A DNA stretch of 64,000 bases from Thermohalobaculum sp039821125 (lineage in GTDB: Bacteria > Pseudomonadota > Alphaproteobacteria > Rhodobacterales > Rhodobacteraceae): positions 1 to 64,000 of the forward strand of contig JBCBOR010000017.1 in the NCBI GenBank assembly GCA_039821125.1. Reading direction: 5' to 3'. This document shows positions 17,156 to 25,983 of the stretch, piece after piece. The notes under the pieces are model-generated. The model worked only from the letters and a program-made list of their open reading frames with translations, did not search any database and was not told the DNA's origin. A program made the translations under genes and the position numbers. Numbering within the stretch: position 1 is the stretch's first letter; the number at the start of each line of letters is the position of its first letter.

Positions 17156-17809
17156 GTGTGGCCCGTGTTGCAATCGTTGCCCGCGCGCCTTGCAGGGGCC
17201 TGCATTCTGCTGTTCACGCGCATTGTGACCGCTGCCCGCGCAATCTGGGAGGGGATCGATCCAAGCCCCGGCCAGCGGGTCTATTTCGCCAACCACTCCA
17301 GCAATGGCGACTTCGTTCTGATCTGGACGGTCCTGCCCCCGGCGCTTCGCGAGACCACGCGCCCGGTCGCGGCGGCTGACTATTGGCTGACCTCGAAGCT
17401 GCGTGCCTTCATCGGGCGCGACGTCTTCCGCGCGGTGCTGATCGACCGCAACCCCGAGACGCGGACCGAAGACCCTGTCGGTCAAATGGTCGAGGCCCTG
17501 GATGACGGGTCCTCTCTGATCCTGTTCCCGGAGGGCACGCGGAACGCAACCCCTGCCCGGCTGTTGCCGTTCAAGCCGGGCCTCTTCCACCTCGCATCCC
17601 AGCGCCCGACAGTCGATCTGGTCCCGGTCTGGATCACCAATCTCAATCACGTAATGCCAAAGGGCGAGATCGTACCGGTGCCGCTGCTCTGCACCGTCAG
17701 CTTCGGTGCACCGCTGCGCATCGAGGCGGACGAGCCAAAGCAGGCTTTCCTCGAACGCGCCGAGGCTGCTCTTCTTGCACTCGCGCCAGAGGAGGAGCCA
17801 GCCTCGTGA
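17156..17809 (+). CDS. 1-acyl-glycerol-3-phosphate acyltransferase (PlsC-like)
   Basis: 217 residues, GTG start preceded by an A-A-G-A-A-G-A-A-G-G purine tract. Acyltransferase motif I N-H-S-S-N-G-D (H-x4-D) and motif III F-P-E-G-T-R-N are present; an N-terminal hydrophobic stretch anchors it to the membrane. It would acylate lysophosphatidate, or a related lysolipid, to phosphatidate. It overlaps the following CdsA-like gene by 4 nt, and the four genes appear to be one phospholipid operon. Confidence 0.9.
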   Translation: MWPVLQSLPARLAGACILLFTRIVTAARAIWEGIDPSPGQRVYFANHSSNGDFVLIWTVLPPALRETTRPVAAADYWLTSKLRAFIGRDVFRAVLIDRNPETRTEDPVGQMVEALDDGSSLILFPEGTRNATPARLLPFKPGLFHLASQRPTVDLVPVWITNLNHVMPKGEIVPVPLLCTVSFGAPLRIEADEPKQAFLERAEAALLALAPEEEPAS

Positions 17810-18747
17810 CGATGCATGAAGAGTTCCTGCTCCTGATGGCAGGGGTGCTGTCGATCCTGATCGTCGCGTCGATTGTGGGGGCGATCCTGCATCACCGCCT
17901 GAACGCCGATCGCACGAACGACACGGTCGAGAACCTCAACGCCCGCATCGTCGCCTGGTGGGCGATGGTCGTTCTGCTCGGGCTGGCATTTCTGGCCGGA
18001 CCGACCGGCGTGCTCGTGCTGTTCGCGATCCTCTCATTCACAGCCTTGCGTGAGTTCCTGACCCTGACAGTCAAACGCCGGGGAGATCACTGGGCGCTGG
18101 CGGCGACCTTTTTCGTTGTCCTGCCGGTGCAGTACGTCCTGATCGCAATCGAATGGTATGGGCTCTATTCGATCTTCATCCCGGTCTATGCGTTCCTGTT
18201 CCTGCCGATCCTCTCGGCGCTCCGCGGCGATTCCGAGAACTTCCTCGGACGCGTCGCCGAGACACAATGGGGCCTGATGATCTGTGTCTTTGCCGCCTCG
18301 CACGTGCCTGCCCTGCTGACGCTGAAGATCCCCGGCTACGAGGGGCAGTCGATCCTGCTGATCGCCTTTCTTGTGTTCACGGTGCAGTTCTCGGACGTCA
18401 AGCAATATGTCTGGGGCAAGCTGGCCGGCCGCCGGAAGATCGCGCCCCAACTGTCGCCATCGAAGACGTGGGAGGGATTTCTGGGCGGCACGCTGACCGC
18501 CTCGCTCGCCGGGGCCGGGCTCTGGTGGATGACACCGTTCACCCCGTGGCAGGCGTTCCTGATGGCGCTTGTGGTCACGCAGATGGGCTTTCTGGGCGGG
18601 CTGGTGATGTCGGCGATCAAACGCGACAAGGGAGTGAAGGACTGGGGCCATGTGATCGCGGGTCATGGCGGGTTCATCGACCGGCTGGATTCGGTGGTCT
18701 TCTCGGCCCCGATCTTCTTCCACCTGACGCGCTACTACTGGGCTTAA
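17806..18747 (+). CDS. Phosphatidate cytidylyltransferase (CdsA-like)
   Basis: 313 residues with eight or so hydrophobic segments. The C-terminus carries the CdsA signature: S-A-I-K-R-D-K-G-V-K-D-W-G then H-G-G-F-I-D-R-L-D. It makes CDP-diacylglycerol from phosphatidate and CTP in the inner membrane. GTG start overlapping the PlsC stop (GTGA). Relative to housekeeping CdsA it has a long N-terminal extension, as in E. coli YnbB-type paralogues, so it is probably an accessory enzyme. Confidence 0.9.
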   Translation: MTMHEEFLLLMAGVLSILIVASIVGAILHHRLNADRTNDTVENLNARIVAWWAMVVLLGLAFLAGPTGVLVLFAILSFTALREFLTLTVKRRGDHWALAATFFVVLPVQYVLIAIEWYGLYSIFIPVYAFLFLPILSALRGDSENFLGRVAETQWGLMICVFAASHVPALLTLKIPGYEGQSILLIAFLVFTVQFSDVKQYVWGKLAGRRKIAPQLSPSKTWEGFLGGTLTASLAGAGLWWMTPFTPWQAFLMALVVTQMGFLGGLVMSAIKRDKGVKDWGHVIAGHGGFIDRLDSVVFSAPIFFHLTRYYWA

Positions 18748-18748
18748 G

Positions 18749-19111
18749 ATGAGTGTTTTCCGGTCGGATCTGGCGCATGGTCTGGGCGGGCTGATCCTGA
18801 TGGGAGCTTGGGCCGCCTTTGCCAACCGCGCGCATCCCTGGCCCGCCCCTGCGATTGCCTTCGCCGTGCAAGGGGCGTTGACGGCGGGCATCACGCTGTT
18901 GCTGAAACATGCGGTGCAGACAATCGTGGTACGCCAGCCCGCGCGGCCCTTGCTGGCCCCGATCGCCGCGACCGGGATCTCCGGCAGCCTGCTCAGCATC
19001 ACCCATCTGGTGGCCGGAACGCCGGCTTTCTGGACGACCATCGCGGTCCCGTTCTGCATCGCGACAGGTTATGCGACTGTCTATACGTGGAGGCTTGTGA
19101 CCGATGCCTGA
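18749..19111 (+). CDS. Small integral membrane protein of the phospholipid module
   Basis: 120 residues with three to four hydrophobic helices and a polar R-Q-P-A-R-P motif between helices 2 and 3. Starts 1 nt after the CdsA-like stop and overlaps the next gene by 8 nt, so it is translationally coupled to both. No enzyme motif visible. Possibly a subunit of the CdsA/CDP-alcohol transferase pair. Confidence 0.75.
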   Translation: MSVFRSDLAHGLGGLILMGAWAAFANRAHPWPAPAIAFAVQGALTAGITLLLKHAVQTIVVRQPARPLLAPIAATGISGSLLSITHLVAGTPAFWTTIAVPFCIATGYATVYTWRLVTDA

Positions 19112-19736
19112 CCCATCGCGCCGCCCCTTGAAGTCGCGGGACACGGCACTGGCAGGCCGGATCGCCCGGGCATTGGTGCGGACATCGATCACGCCGAACC
19201 AGATCTCGGCCGCATCCATGGTCTTCGCGGCTCTGGCGGGCGCGGCCTTCTGGCTTTCGGCAGGTGCGACCGGGTCGCTCCACGCTCTGTGTTTGATCAC
19301 CGCCGCGATCGGGATCCAACTGCGCCTGCTCTGCAATCTCTTCGACGGCATGGTGGCCATCGAAGGCGGCAAACAAAGCCCGACCGGCGCCTTCTGGAAC
19401 GAGGCACCGGATCGGCTGGCCGACATTCTGATCCTGGTTGGCATGGGCTTGGGCACCGGGACGCCCTCGCTTGGCTGGGCAGCAGCGGCCCTGGCGGTGC
19501 TGACCGCCTACATCCGCGAGCTTGGCACGTCATCAGGACTGGATCCCGACTTTTGCGGACCGATGGCCAAGCCACATCGTATGGCGGCAGCGACCGCGTT
19601 CGCGGTTCTGGCCGCGCTGAGCGCCCTGCTCGGCTTTGATGTCGACCTTCTCGAGGTCGGCCTCTGGCTGATCGCCGTCGGTTCAGCCCTGACTGCTCTG
19701 CGGCGGAGCCTTCGCATGCTGTCGAAACTGCGCTGA
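19104..19736 (+). CDS. CDP-alcohol phosphatidyltransferase-like protein
   Basis: 210 residues with about five hydrophobic helices. The CDP-OH motif is recognisable but variant: D-G-M-V-A near residue 81, then G-A-F-W-N-E-A-P-D-R-L-A-D. Compared with D-G-x2-A-R-x8-G-x3-D-x3-D, the Arg after Ala is Ile and the third Asp is Asn. From memory, a subgroup with N-E-x-P-D-R exists, so it may still transfer an alcohol to CDP-diacylglycerol, but the acceptor and activity are uncertain. Last gene of the four-gene module. Confidence 0.82.
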   Translation: MPDPSRRPLKSRDTALAGRIARALVRTSITPNQISAASMVFAALAGAAFWLSAGATGSLHALCLITAAIGIQLRLLCNLFDGMVAIEGGKQSPTGAFWNEAPDRLADILILVGMGLGTGTPSLGWAAAALAVLTAYIRELGTSSGLDPDFCGPMAKPHRMAAATAFAVLAALSALLGFDVDLLEVGLWLIAVGSALTALRRSLRMLSKLR

Positions 19737-19811
19737 TATCCGCACCGGATGCTCGTCTGACCGCGCCGCCGGATCACAGCCCGCCAAAAGGCACCACAAT
19801 CGGGGGCGCGT

Positions 19812-22727
19812 TCAGTTTCGCTGCTGCCAGGCCTTGAACCGCTGTTGGACAATCGCGGGCTTGCCGGCCAGTGACCGAGGGCATTGCTGGCCAACCACTG
19901 CGTCGACCCGTTTCCGGGATGCCGCGCCCAGCGCCTCGTATTGGGTCAGGTAGCCGCTGCGCAACTGCGCGTACAATGCCCGATCCTCAAGCGAGGCAAT
20001 GGCGTACTCGACGCAAATGCAGGCTTCCGCCATGCTCGGAGAAACGATGACCTGATCGTATTTGCGCTGCCAGTCGGAGAGGCATCGCGCGTTGAAGTCA
20101 GCCCAATCCGTACCATCGGCGGGGCCTTTCTGAGCGGCAATCGACTGCGCAAGATCGGTCAGTCCGGCGATCCGGGCAATCTCTGCATCAAGCTTCAAGA
20201 AGGGTTCCGACCCGCAGCCATAGCTTTCGCGCAGGCGACGTACGACGTCTCGCGCACTGTTGTAGTATGCAGCCGCACGGGCCGTGTTGAGATAGCGCGA
20301 CAGCAAGGGGCGGAAGGCGCGCCGGACCGGCATCTCGTCCTGAAACCGCTCGACCGTCTCGCCTTTCCAGTGACCGAACCCGTTCGTGGTCGTCGTGGTC
20401 AGGGTCGTGCTGAATTTCAGCGTGGTGCGATCGACGATGCAGGATGGCGCTCGCTCCGCCAAAGCCACGAGAACACCTGCCGCGAGACTTTCGGCATTCG
20501 GATCACCGGGTGTAAGCCCACCGACATAAAGCGCGCGCAAATCGGCAGAGGCATTGCGAAACGCCTCGGGCAACGCTGCACTCGCCACTGCCTTGCCGTC
20601 CGGGCGGTTGAGCAACGTCAGATATCCCGCCGTGAAGATCAGCGGCGCGTTGCTCATGACGATATCGAAAGGCCTCCGGTCGCCGGTTCGTTCAGCGAGA
20701 AAGCGGACATCGCGCGGCGGGCTGTTCGTCTGCAGCGTCAGCGCGCCGATGGCATCGACAACCGGGATCCTCTGCTTGCTGAAGGGCCGCGAGGCAACCG
20801 TGACGACATCGCCGACCTGAAGACCTGCCTGCTGTGTCGCGCTTCCGGATGCGAGCGCCTTGATCACAGCGGCGGAGGCGTTCTGTTCATCGAAATAGAG
20901 CCCTGTCCGCGCCGCAACGGCCCGCAACGCTGCGGTCCGGCGGATGCTGAGCGTGTCCCCCATCCTGAGCCAGGGCGCATTCCGGATCGTGGGCCCGAGG
21001 GCAAGAGGATAGCCGTTGAACCGCAGAAAATCAGCCTCGCCCATGTTGGCGATGGCCTCCTCGAGGCAGGCTTCATCAGCGCAGGTGATCCGGCGCGTAT
21101 GATCGCGGTCCGGATCGATCGTGACCACGGGGGCGGTCATGCCGCTGTGGAGTTGCGAGCGCATCATCAGCGGGCTGCCCAGCGCAACGCGCCCGATGCG
21201 GAACCCGCCCGGCGTCTTCACGAACTCAACCCCAAGCCTGTCCAGCGCGGATGCCGGCCCCTGCAGAGGAATGGCCGCGCTGACATCGCTGACAAAGCGC
21301 GGGATGACGCCGTTGAGCGACGCCATCTCGGCGCTATGGCCGGTGATTTCATGCAGCCCCGCCGACGCGCGCCGCGTGCTTGGCGGTGCGAGATCCGCGG
21401 TGATCGCGGCGGACGCCGCGCTTGCCGCTTGCTGTTCCGCACGGGCCCTGGCATCCGCGGCGGCCTTCTCGGCCTTGGCGCGTGCTTCGGCCGCCTTCTG
21501 GTCACGCTGCCGTTTCGCTTCGGCCTCCGCGGCTGCCTGTTGCGCTTTGCGGCGATGCTCCTGTTGCAGCCTGATCTGCGCGAGGGAGGCAGCGGTTCGC
21601 TCGCGGTACGCCTCGGTCGCAGCGCGTGCGTTGCGATAGGCTTGTTCCAGACAGGGCCGCGCGGTGCCGCACTGACCCGCAATCCCGGAGATCAGGGTGC
21701 CGAGCACCCGTTCGGCCTGCTGGGCAAGGGCGGTGCCCTTGACCTCGGCACGCACGCTTTCGAGCCGGGCGCGCAAGTCGCTGTCCAACTCGGCGAGACC
21801 GGTGTCGCGACAGACCGTCTGCATCGTTGCGGACAGCGCACCGTCGCACGCCCCAGGATAGGCGTTGGATACAACGGGCGATGTCTGCGCGACATAGGCT
21901 GCATCCCATGCCGCGATGCGAGCCTCGAGCGTTTGTTGCAGGCAGGCCTTGTCCTGCGCACAGCGATAGAGCGTCTGCACCGTGCCCTGGTTCGGGCCCA
22001 ACAAGGACTGCCTGCGCTGCGCTTTCGGCGCCCGGGCATAGGCTGCTGCGGCGGCATCGACCAGTTCCGCGCGGAGGGCGAGGATGTCAGGATCCTGACA
22101 ATAGGGGCTGACCGCGCCGGGCTGGCAGGTCAAGCGAGCGATGTAGCGTGACGCAAGAACCCGGTCGGCATCGCTGGCCGGGCGCCGCTTGTTCGGGCGT
22201 GGTTTCTCCGGCTGGATTTGCTCCTTCGGCTTGATCTGCAGAAGCAACGCCGCGCTACTGCTGCAGGCGTTCTCCAGCCGCTCGATGTGCGGGCGCACGC
22301 CCTCCAGTGAGACCTTTTGGGGAACCGCGCCACCGTCAACCTCGACCAGCGTGACCTCCCGCGCGGATTTCAGCCCCTCGACGATGCGCTGATGGTTGGA
22401 AAGATCCAGAGCAAACCCGCTGCGATCAGGCAGCGCTTGCAGGTCGATCGGCCCCGAGGTCCACCCTCCGACAGTCAGCGAGATGCGCTTGGTCGCGTTC
22501 GTCGAGTAGCCCGGCCTGCCAAACATCACGGTCGACAAGTGCAGAGCGTCGTTCTGACCGCAGCCGATCGAGATCAACGAGCGCCCGAAGCTGCTGAAGA
22601 CCACGCGCGGGTCGGTGCCGTCCTGATAGGCCCATCCGACCGTCTGAGCGGCATTGGCCTTGACCGCTGCTATCACCAGAAGAAAACAGCTTGTCAGGGC
22701 AAGCAACCCACACCGCACGTTACGCAA
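19812..22727 (-). CDS. Large secreted multidomain protein (LprI-like, coiled-coil, PDZ-like)
   Basis: 971 residues. A signal peptide (1-26, ending A-N-A) is followed by an N-terminal domain of about 130 residues that ends in a Cys and resembles IalB/DUF1176-type folds. Then come two Cys-framed helical repeats (about 200-275 and 294-385), the second like the LprI/DUF1311 lysozyme-inhibitor family. An Ala/Lys/Gln-rich coiled coil follows (385-440), then a PDZ-like segment (about 610-680, with A-G-L-Q-V-G-D-V-V) and a C-terminal Cys-rich region. Periplasmic location is inferred. I know no family with this architecture. Confidence 0.8.
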   Translation of the reverse strand: MRNVRCGLLALTSCFLLVIAAVKANAAQTVGWAYQDGTDPRVVFSSFGRSLISIGCGQNDALHLSTVMFGRPGYSTNATKRISLTVGGWTSGPIDLQALPDRSGFALDLSNHQRIVEGLKSAREVTLVEVDGGAVPQKVSLEGVRPHIERLENACSSSAALLLQIKPKEQIQPEKPRPNKRRPASDADRVLASRYIARLTCQPGAVSPYCQDPDILALRAELVDAAAAAYARAPKAQRRQSLLGPNQGTVQTLYRCAQDKACLQQTLEARIAAWDAAYVAQTSPVVSNAYPGACDGALSATMQTVCRDTGLAELDSDLRARLESVRAEVKGTALAQQAERVLGTLISGIAGQCGTARPCLEQAYRNARAATEAYRERTAASLAQIRLQQEHRRKAQQAAAEAEAKRQRDQKAAEARAKAEKAAADARARAEQQAASAASAAITADLAPPSTRRASAGLHEITGHSAEMASLNGVIPRFVSDVSAAIPLQGPASALDRLGVEFVKTPGGFRIGRVALGSPLMMRSQLHSGMTAPVVTIDPDRDHTRRITCADEACLEEAIANMGEADFLRFNGYPLALGPTIRNAPWLRMGDTLSIRRTAALRAVAARTGLYFDEQNASAAVIKALASGSATQQAGLQVGDVVTVASRPFSKQRIPVVDAIGALTLQTNSPPRDVRFLAERTGDRRPFDIVMSNAPLIFTAGYLTLLNRPDGKAVASAALPEAFRNASADLRALYVGGLTPGDPNAESLAAGVLVALAERAPSCIVDRTTLKFSTTLTTTTTNGFGHWKGETVERFQDEMPVRRAFRPLLSRYLNTARAAAYYNSARDVVRRLRESYGCGSEPFLKLDAEIARIAGLTDLAQSIAAQKGPADGTDWADFNARCLSDWQRKYDQVIVSPSMAEACICVEYAIASLEDRALYAQLRSGYLTQYEALGAASRKRVDAVVGQQCPRSLAGKPAIVQQRFKAWQQRN

Positions 22728-22953
22728 CTGTCCGCCCCACCCCTGGTCACGACCAAGCGGGGCGCAGGTCGCCGCGCCCCACCTTCACAGTCGAGAGCAT
22801 GGCACAGGTCTTCGCCGAGTCGCTACCGGCTGGGCGTGCCGGATGCGTCGTCTCCATGACGGCGGCCGTGCAGTCCGGTACATTGATGGGCTTGCGCTCT
22901 CACCACGGGCCCGCTCAATCTGATCGCCAGACGAAAGAGGATGAACCTCGCCC

Positions 22954-23943
22954 GTGACCGAGACACAGTCGATCCTGATTGTCGCAACGCCAGGGTTCAA
23001 CCTGGCGACAACGACTGCCTTTATCGATCCGTTCCGGGCGGCGAACTATCTGGAAGGGCAGAGCCTCTTCAGATGGGAGATCGCCTCGTTGGCCGGTGGC
23101 GCCCTGTCCGCCAGCAATGGCCTGACGATCGGAACAGCGCTCCTTTCAGCCGCAGAGCCATCGGCGGACATCGTGGTCGTATCGTCTAGCTGGGCGCCGG
23201 AAGCCCACGCATCACCGAAGCTGTGCGCCTTTCTGCGACGATGCGAGCGACAAGGTGCAACCATGGTCGGTCTCGACACGGGGGCCTTTATCCTCGCCGA
23301 TGCAGGCTTGCTCAACGGGCGCAAGGCAACGGTGCACTACGAGCACATCGACGCGTTCATCGAACTCCACAAAGATGTCGAGGTGACCGAGGATCTGTTT
23401 GTCGCGGATGGGGCTCGTCTGACCTGCTGCGGCGGTGAAGCATCGGCCGATCTGGCCTTGCAGATCCTGCGGGAACGCTGCGGCGATACCATTGCGAACT
23501 CGGCCGCGCGGTATTTGTTCCATCAAACCATGCGGGCCTATGGCATGTCGCAGCTGCCCTCGTTGACAGAACCCCTGGGACGATCGGTGCCCGACACCGT
23601 GCGCGCGGCGATCAGGTTGATGGAGATCCACCTCGAAGATCCGCTGTCGATCCCGCAGATCAGCGATGCCATCCGACTGTCCCAGCGCCATCTGAACCGC
23701 CTGTTCACACGGCACCTCGGAAAGACCATTGCGCTCTACTACCGTGACATTCGTCTCGACCGCGCGCGGGGGCTGGTCACCCAGACAGAGATGCCGCTGA
23801 CCGAGGTTGCGTTTGCGTCCGGCTTTCGCAGCCAGGTGACCTTCAATCGCGTTTATCGGCAGCGCTTTGGTCTTCCGCCCAGCCAGGATCGGGTTGAGGG
23901 ACGTGTGCCGTTCGAGTACCGGGCCTGGCCCATGCACAGGTAA
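22954..23943 (+). CDS. GlxA-type AraC-family regulator (GbdR/CdhR-like)
   Basis: 329 residues. N-terminal DJ-1/PfpI-like amidotransferase fold (about 5-190) without a convincing catalytic Cys at the nucleophile elbow (G-L-D-T-G-A-F replaces G-x-C). The C-terminal AraC domain (about 225-320) has two helix-turn-helices: L-S-I-P-Q-I-S-D-A and M-P-L-T-E-V-A-F-A-S-G-F. This architecture is shared by GbdR (glycine betaine) and CdhR (carnitine). It immediately precedes the quaternary-amine gene set in the same direction and probably activates it. Confidence 0.88.
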   Translation: MTETQSILIVATPGFNLATTTAFIDPFRAANYLEGQSLFRWEIASLAGGALSASNGLTIGTALLSAAEPSADIVVVSSSWAPEAHASPKLCAFLRRCERQGATMVGLDTGAFILADAGLLNGRKATVHYEHIDAFIELHKDVEVTEDLFVADGARLTCCGGEASADLALQILRERCGDTIANSAARYLFHQTMRAYGMSQLPSLTEPLGRSVPDTVRAAIRLMEIHLEDPLSIPQISDAIRLSQRHLNRLFTRHLGKTIALYYRDIRLDRARGLVTQTEMPLTEVAFASGFRSQVTFNRVYRQRFGLPPSQDRVEGRVPFEYRAWPMHR

Positions 23944-23962
23944 CCACTGCACCTGTATGTCC

Positions 23963-23981
23963 AAAACTGGTTGAAAACTGG
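23963..23981 (+). promoter_or_regulatory. Candidate AraC-type direct-repeat operator
   Basis: AAAACTGG occurs twice, at 23963 and 23974, 11 bp apart (one helical turn), in the 108-bp gap between the regulator and the Rieske gene. AraC-family proteins bind such tandem half-sites. No other candidate operator is evident in this gap. Confidence 0.45.
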
Positions 23982-24051
23982 CCAATGGCGTAAAGTCAAA
24001 GCCGCCCCTTGGCGAAATCCTTCTTGCCAGCACAAGCCTTCGGAGATCGCG

Positions 24052-25191
24052 ATGCCCCAAACGATTTCATCTGAGGACCTGACAGCCATCCGCGGCGGCT
24101 ATGACACGGACCCGTCGCGCTCATCCTCTCTGCAGGCGACGGCCTACACAGACCCCGATTGGTTCCGGGCGGATGTGCGGACGATCCTTGGCAAGACGTG
24201 GCAGTGGGTTTGCCACGTCGAGAAGGTGCGCGCACCGGGAGCCTATGTCACCGTCGATGTCGCAGGGCATCCGATTGCGGTTGTGCGGGGCAACGACGGA
24301 TCGCTGCGCGCCTTCTACAATGTCTGCAAGCACCGCGCGCATATGCTGTTGTCGGGAGAGGGGCAGACCACCCGGATCATGTGCCCCTACCACGCTTGGG
24401 TGTATCGCCTCGACGGCCAACTCGCACGAGCGCCGCATACGGAGAACCTGCAGGATTTCGACATCGGCGATATCTGTCTCGACGCGGTGCAGGTCGAGGA
24501 GTTCTGCGGCTTTGTCTTCGTCAATCTGGATCCCGAGGCCGCGCCGCTCGCCAAGCAGTCCGGGGATCTCGAGACCGAGATCCGCCACTGGGCGCCCGAT
24601 ATCGATCGGCTCACTTTCGGCCACCGCCTGACCTATGACATCCGCTCGAACTGGAAGAATGTCGTCGACAACTTCCTCGAATGTTATCACTGCCCGACCG
24701 CGCACAAGGATTTCTGCGATCTCGTGGACATGGACACCTACAAGGTGACGACGCACGGGATCTACTCCAGCCATATGGCCGATGCGGGCGCGGGCGCGAA
24801 CAGCGCCTATGATGTCTCGAACGCCACGGTGAAGACCCATGCGGTCTGGTGGCTTTGGCCCACGACCTGTCTGATGCGCTATCCGGGCCGGTCCTCGATG
24901 ATTGTGCTGAACATCATCCCGGCAGGGCCGGACCGGACGCTCGAGACCTATGATTTCTTTCTCGAGACGCCCGAGCCGAACGAGATGGAACGGGATGCCA
25001 TCCGCTATCTCGACGAAGTCCTTCAGGTCGAGGATATCGCCCTGGTCGAAAGCGTTCAGCGCGGGATGGCGACGCCAGCCTTCCGGCAAGGCCGGATCGT
25101 CCACGACCCCGACGGCTCGGGCAAATCCGAACACGCCGTGCACCACTTTCACGGCCTTGTGCTGGATGCCTATGCGGCGGGCGCCACATGA
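24052..25191 (+). CDS. Rieske oxygenase acting on quaternary amines (CntA/GbcA-like)
   Basis: 379 residues from ATG 24052, preceded by a GGAG site; an in-frame upstream ATG (23971) lies in the operator. Rieske [2Fe-2S] ligands Cys92, His94, Cys111, His114 (C-K-H-R-A-H and C-P-Y-H-A-W). Mononuclear iron His213 and His218, with Glu210 at the bridging position, the spacing found in CntA, where Glu replaces the usual Asp. The substrate may be carnitine, glycine betaine or a relative. No ferredoxin-type reductase gene (CntB/GbcB) is in the window. Confidence 0.88.
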   Translation: MPQTISSEDLTAIRGGYDTDPSRSSSLQATAYTDPDWFRADVRTILGKTWQWVCHVEKVRAPGAYVTVDVAGHPIAVVRGNDGSLRAFYNVCKHRAHMLLSGEGQTTRIMCPYHAWVYRLDGQLARAPHTENLQDFDIGDICLDAVQVEEFCGFVFVNLDPEAAPLAKQSGDLETEIRHWAPDIDRLTFGHRLTYDIRSNWKNVVDNFLECYHCPTAHKDFCDLVDMDTYKVTTHGIYSSHMADAGAGANSAYDVSNATVKTHAVWWLWPTTCLMRYPGRSSMIVLNIIPAGPDRTLETYDFFLETPEPNEMERDAIRYLDEVLQVEDIALVESVQRGMATPAFRQGRIVHDPDGSGKSEHAVHHFHGLVLDAYAAGAT

Positions 25192-25982
25192 TGCTCTCCG
25201 GCAAGATCGCGCTCGTGACCGGGGCGCGCGGCGGCATCGGGCGAGCCATCGTCGCCCGGTTCATCCGCGAGGGCGCAGTGGTCTACGCCGCCGATCTGAC
25301 ACCCGAGGGCTCGCTGACCGCGCACGACGACGATGGCAGCCACTTCGTGAAACTCGACGTGACCGCCGAGGCGGATGCCATCGCCGCAATGGACCGCGTG
25401 CGGGCTGAACACGGCAAGCTCGATATTCTGGTCAACGCCGCCGGGATCGAGATCGAAAAGACCATCGAAGCGACGTCGCTGGACGAATGGAACAACAGCT
25501 TTGCGGTCAATGTGACCGGCACGTTCCTCACCTCGAAATACGCGCTGCCCCTGATGCGGGAGGCGGCGAAGACGGGCAGCTCTGCCAGCCTGATCAACTT
25601 CGGGTCCTATGACGGGTTCATCGCCGACCCCGGGCTCGCCGCCTATTGCGCAACCAAGGGCGCGGTGCACGCGCTGACCCGCGCCATGGCCTGCGATCAT
25701 GGGCCCGAGGGGATCCGCGTCAACGCGATCTGCCCGGGCTATGTCGACACGCCGATGCTGCAATCGTTCTTTACCGGCGAAGGCTCGGGGGGCGCGGGCG
25801 GCAGCATAGACACGCTGCAAAAAGCCGTGCGCGATGTGCACCCGATGCGGACCTATGGGACACCCGAGGACATCGCGAACCTTGTGAACTGGCTGGCATC
25901 GGACGAGGCGCGCTATGCCTCGGGGCAGCTCTGGGTGCTGGATGGCGGTCTGTCCGCACAAGTGCAGCAGATGAGGCTCTGA
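25188..25982 (+). CDS. Short-chain dehydrogenase/reductase
   Basis: 264 residues. NAD(P)-binding T-G-A-R-G-G-I-G at about 11-18, N-A-A-G motif, and catalytic Ser-Tyr-Lys (S-Y-D-G ... Y-C-A-T-K). It overlaps the Rieske gene by 4 nt (ATGA). Probably oxidises a hydroxy-acid or alcohol intermediate of the amine pathway. One of two SDR genes in the cluster, suggesting different intermediates or stereoisomers. Confidence 0.9.
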   Translation: MMLSGKIALVTGARGGIGRAIVARFIREGAVVYAADLTPEGSLTAHDDDGSHFVKLDVTAEADAIAAMDRVRAEHGKLDILVNAAGIEIEKTIEATSLDEWNNSFAVNVTGTFLTSKYALPLMREAAKTGSSASLINFGSYDGFIADPGLAAYCATKGAVHALTRAMACDHGPEGIRVNAICPGYVDTPMLQSFFTGEGSGGAGGSIDTLQKAVRDVHPMRTYGTPEDIANLVNWLASDEARYASGQLWVLDGGLSAQVQQMRL

Positions 25983-25983
25983 C

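Noticed and set aside
19884..22151. 755-residue + strand frame opposite the 971-residue protein
   Set aside because: The minus-strand gene has a signal peptide, domain-like Cys patterns and a coiled coil; the + frame has shadow-type composition.
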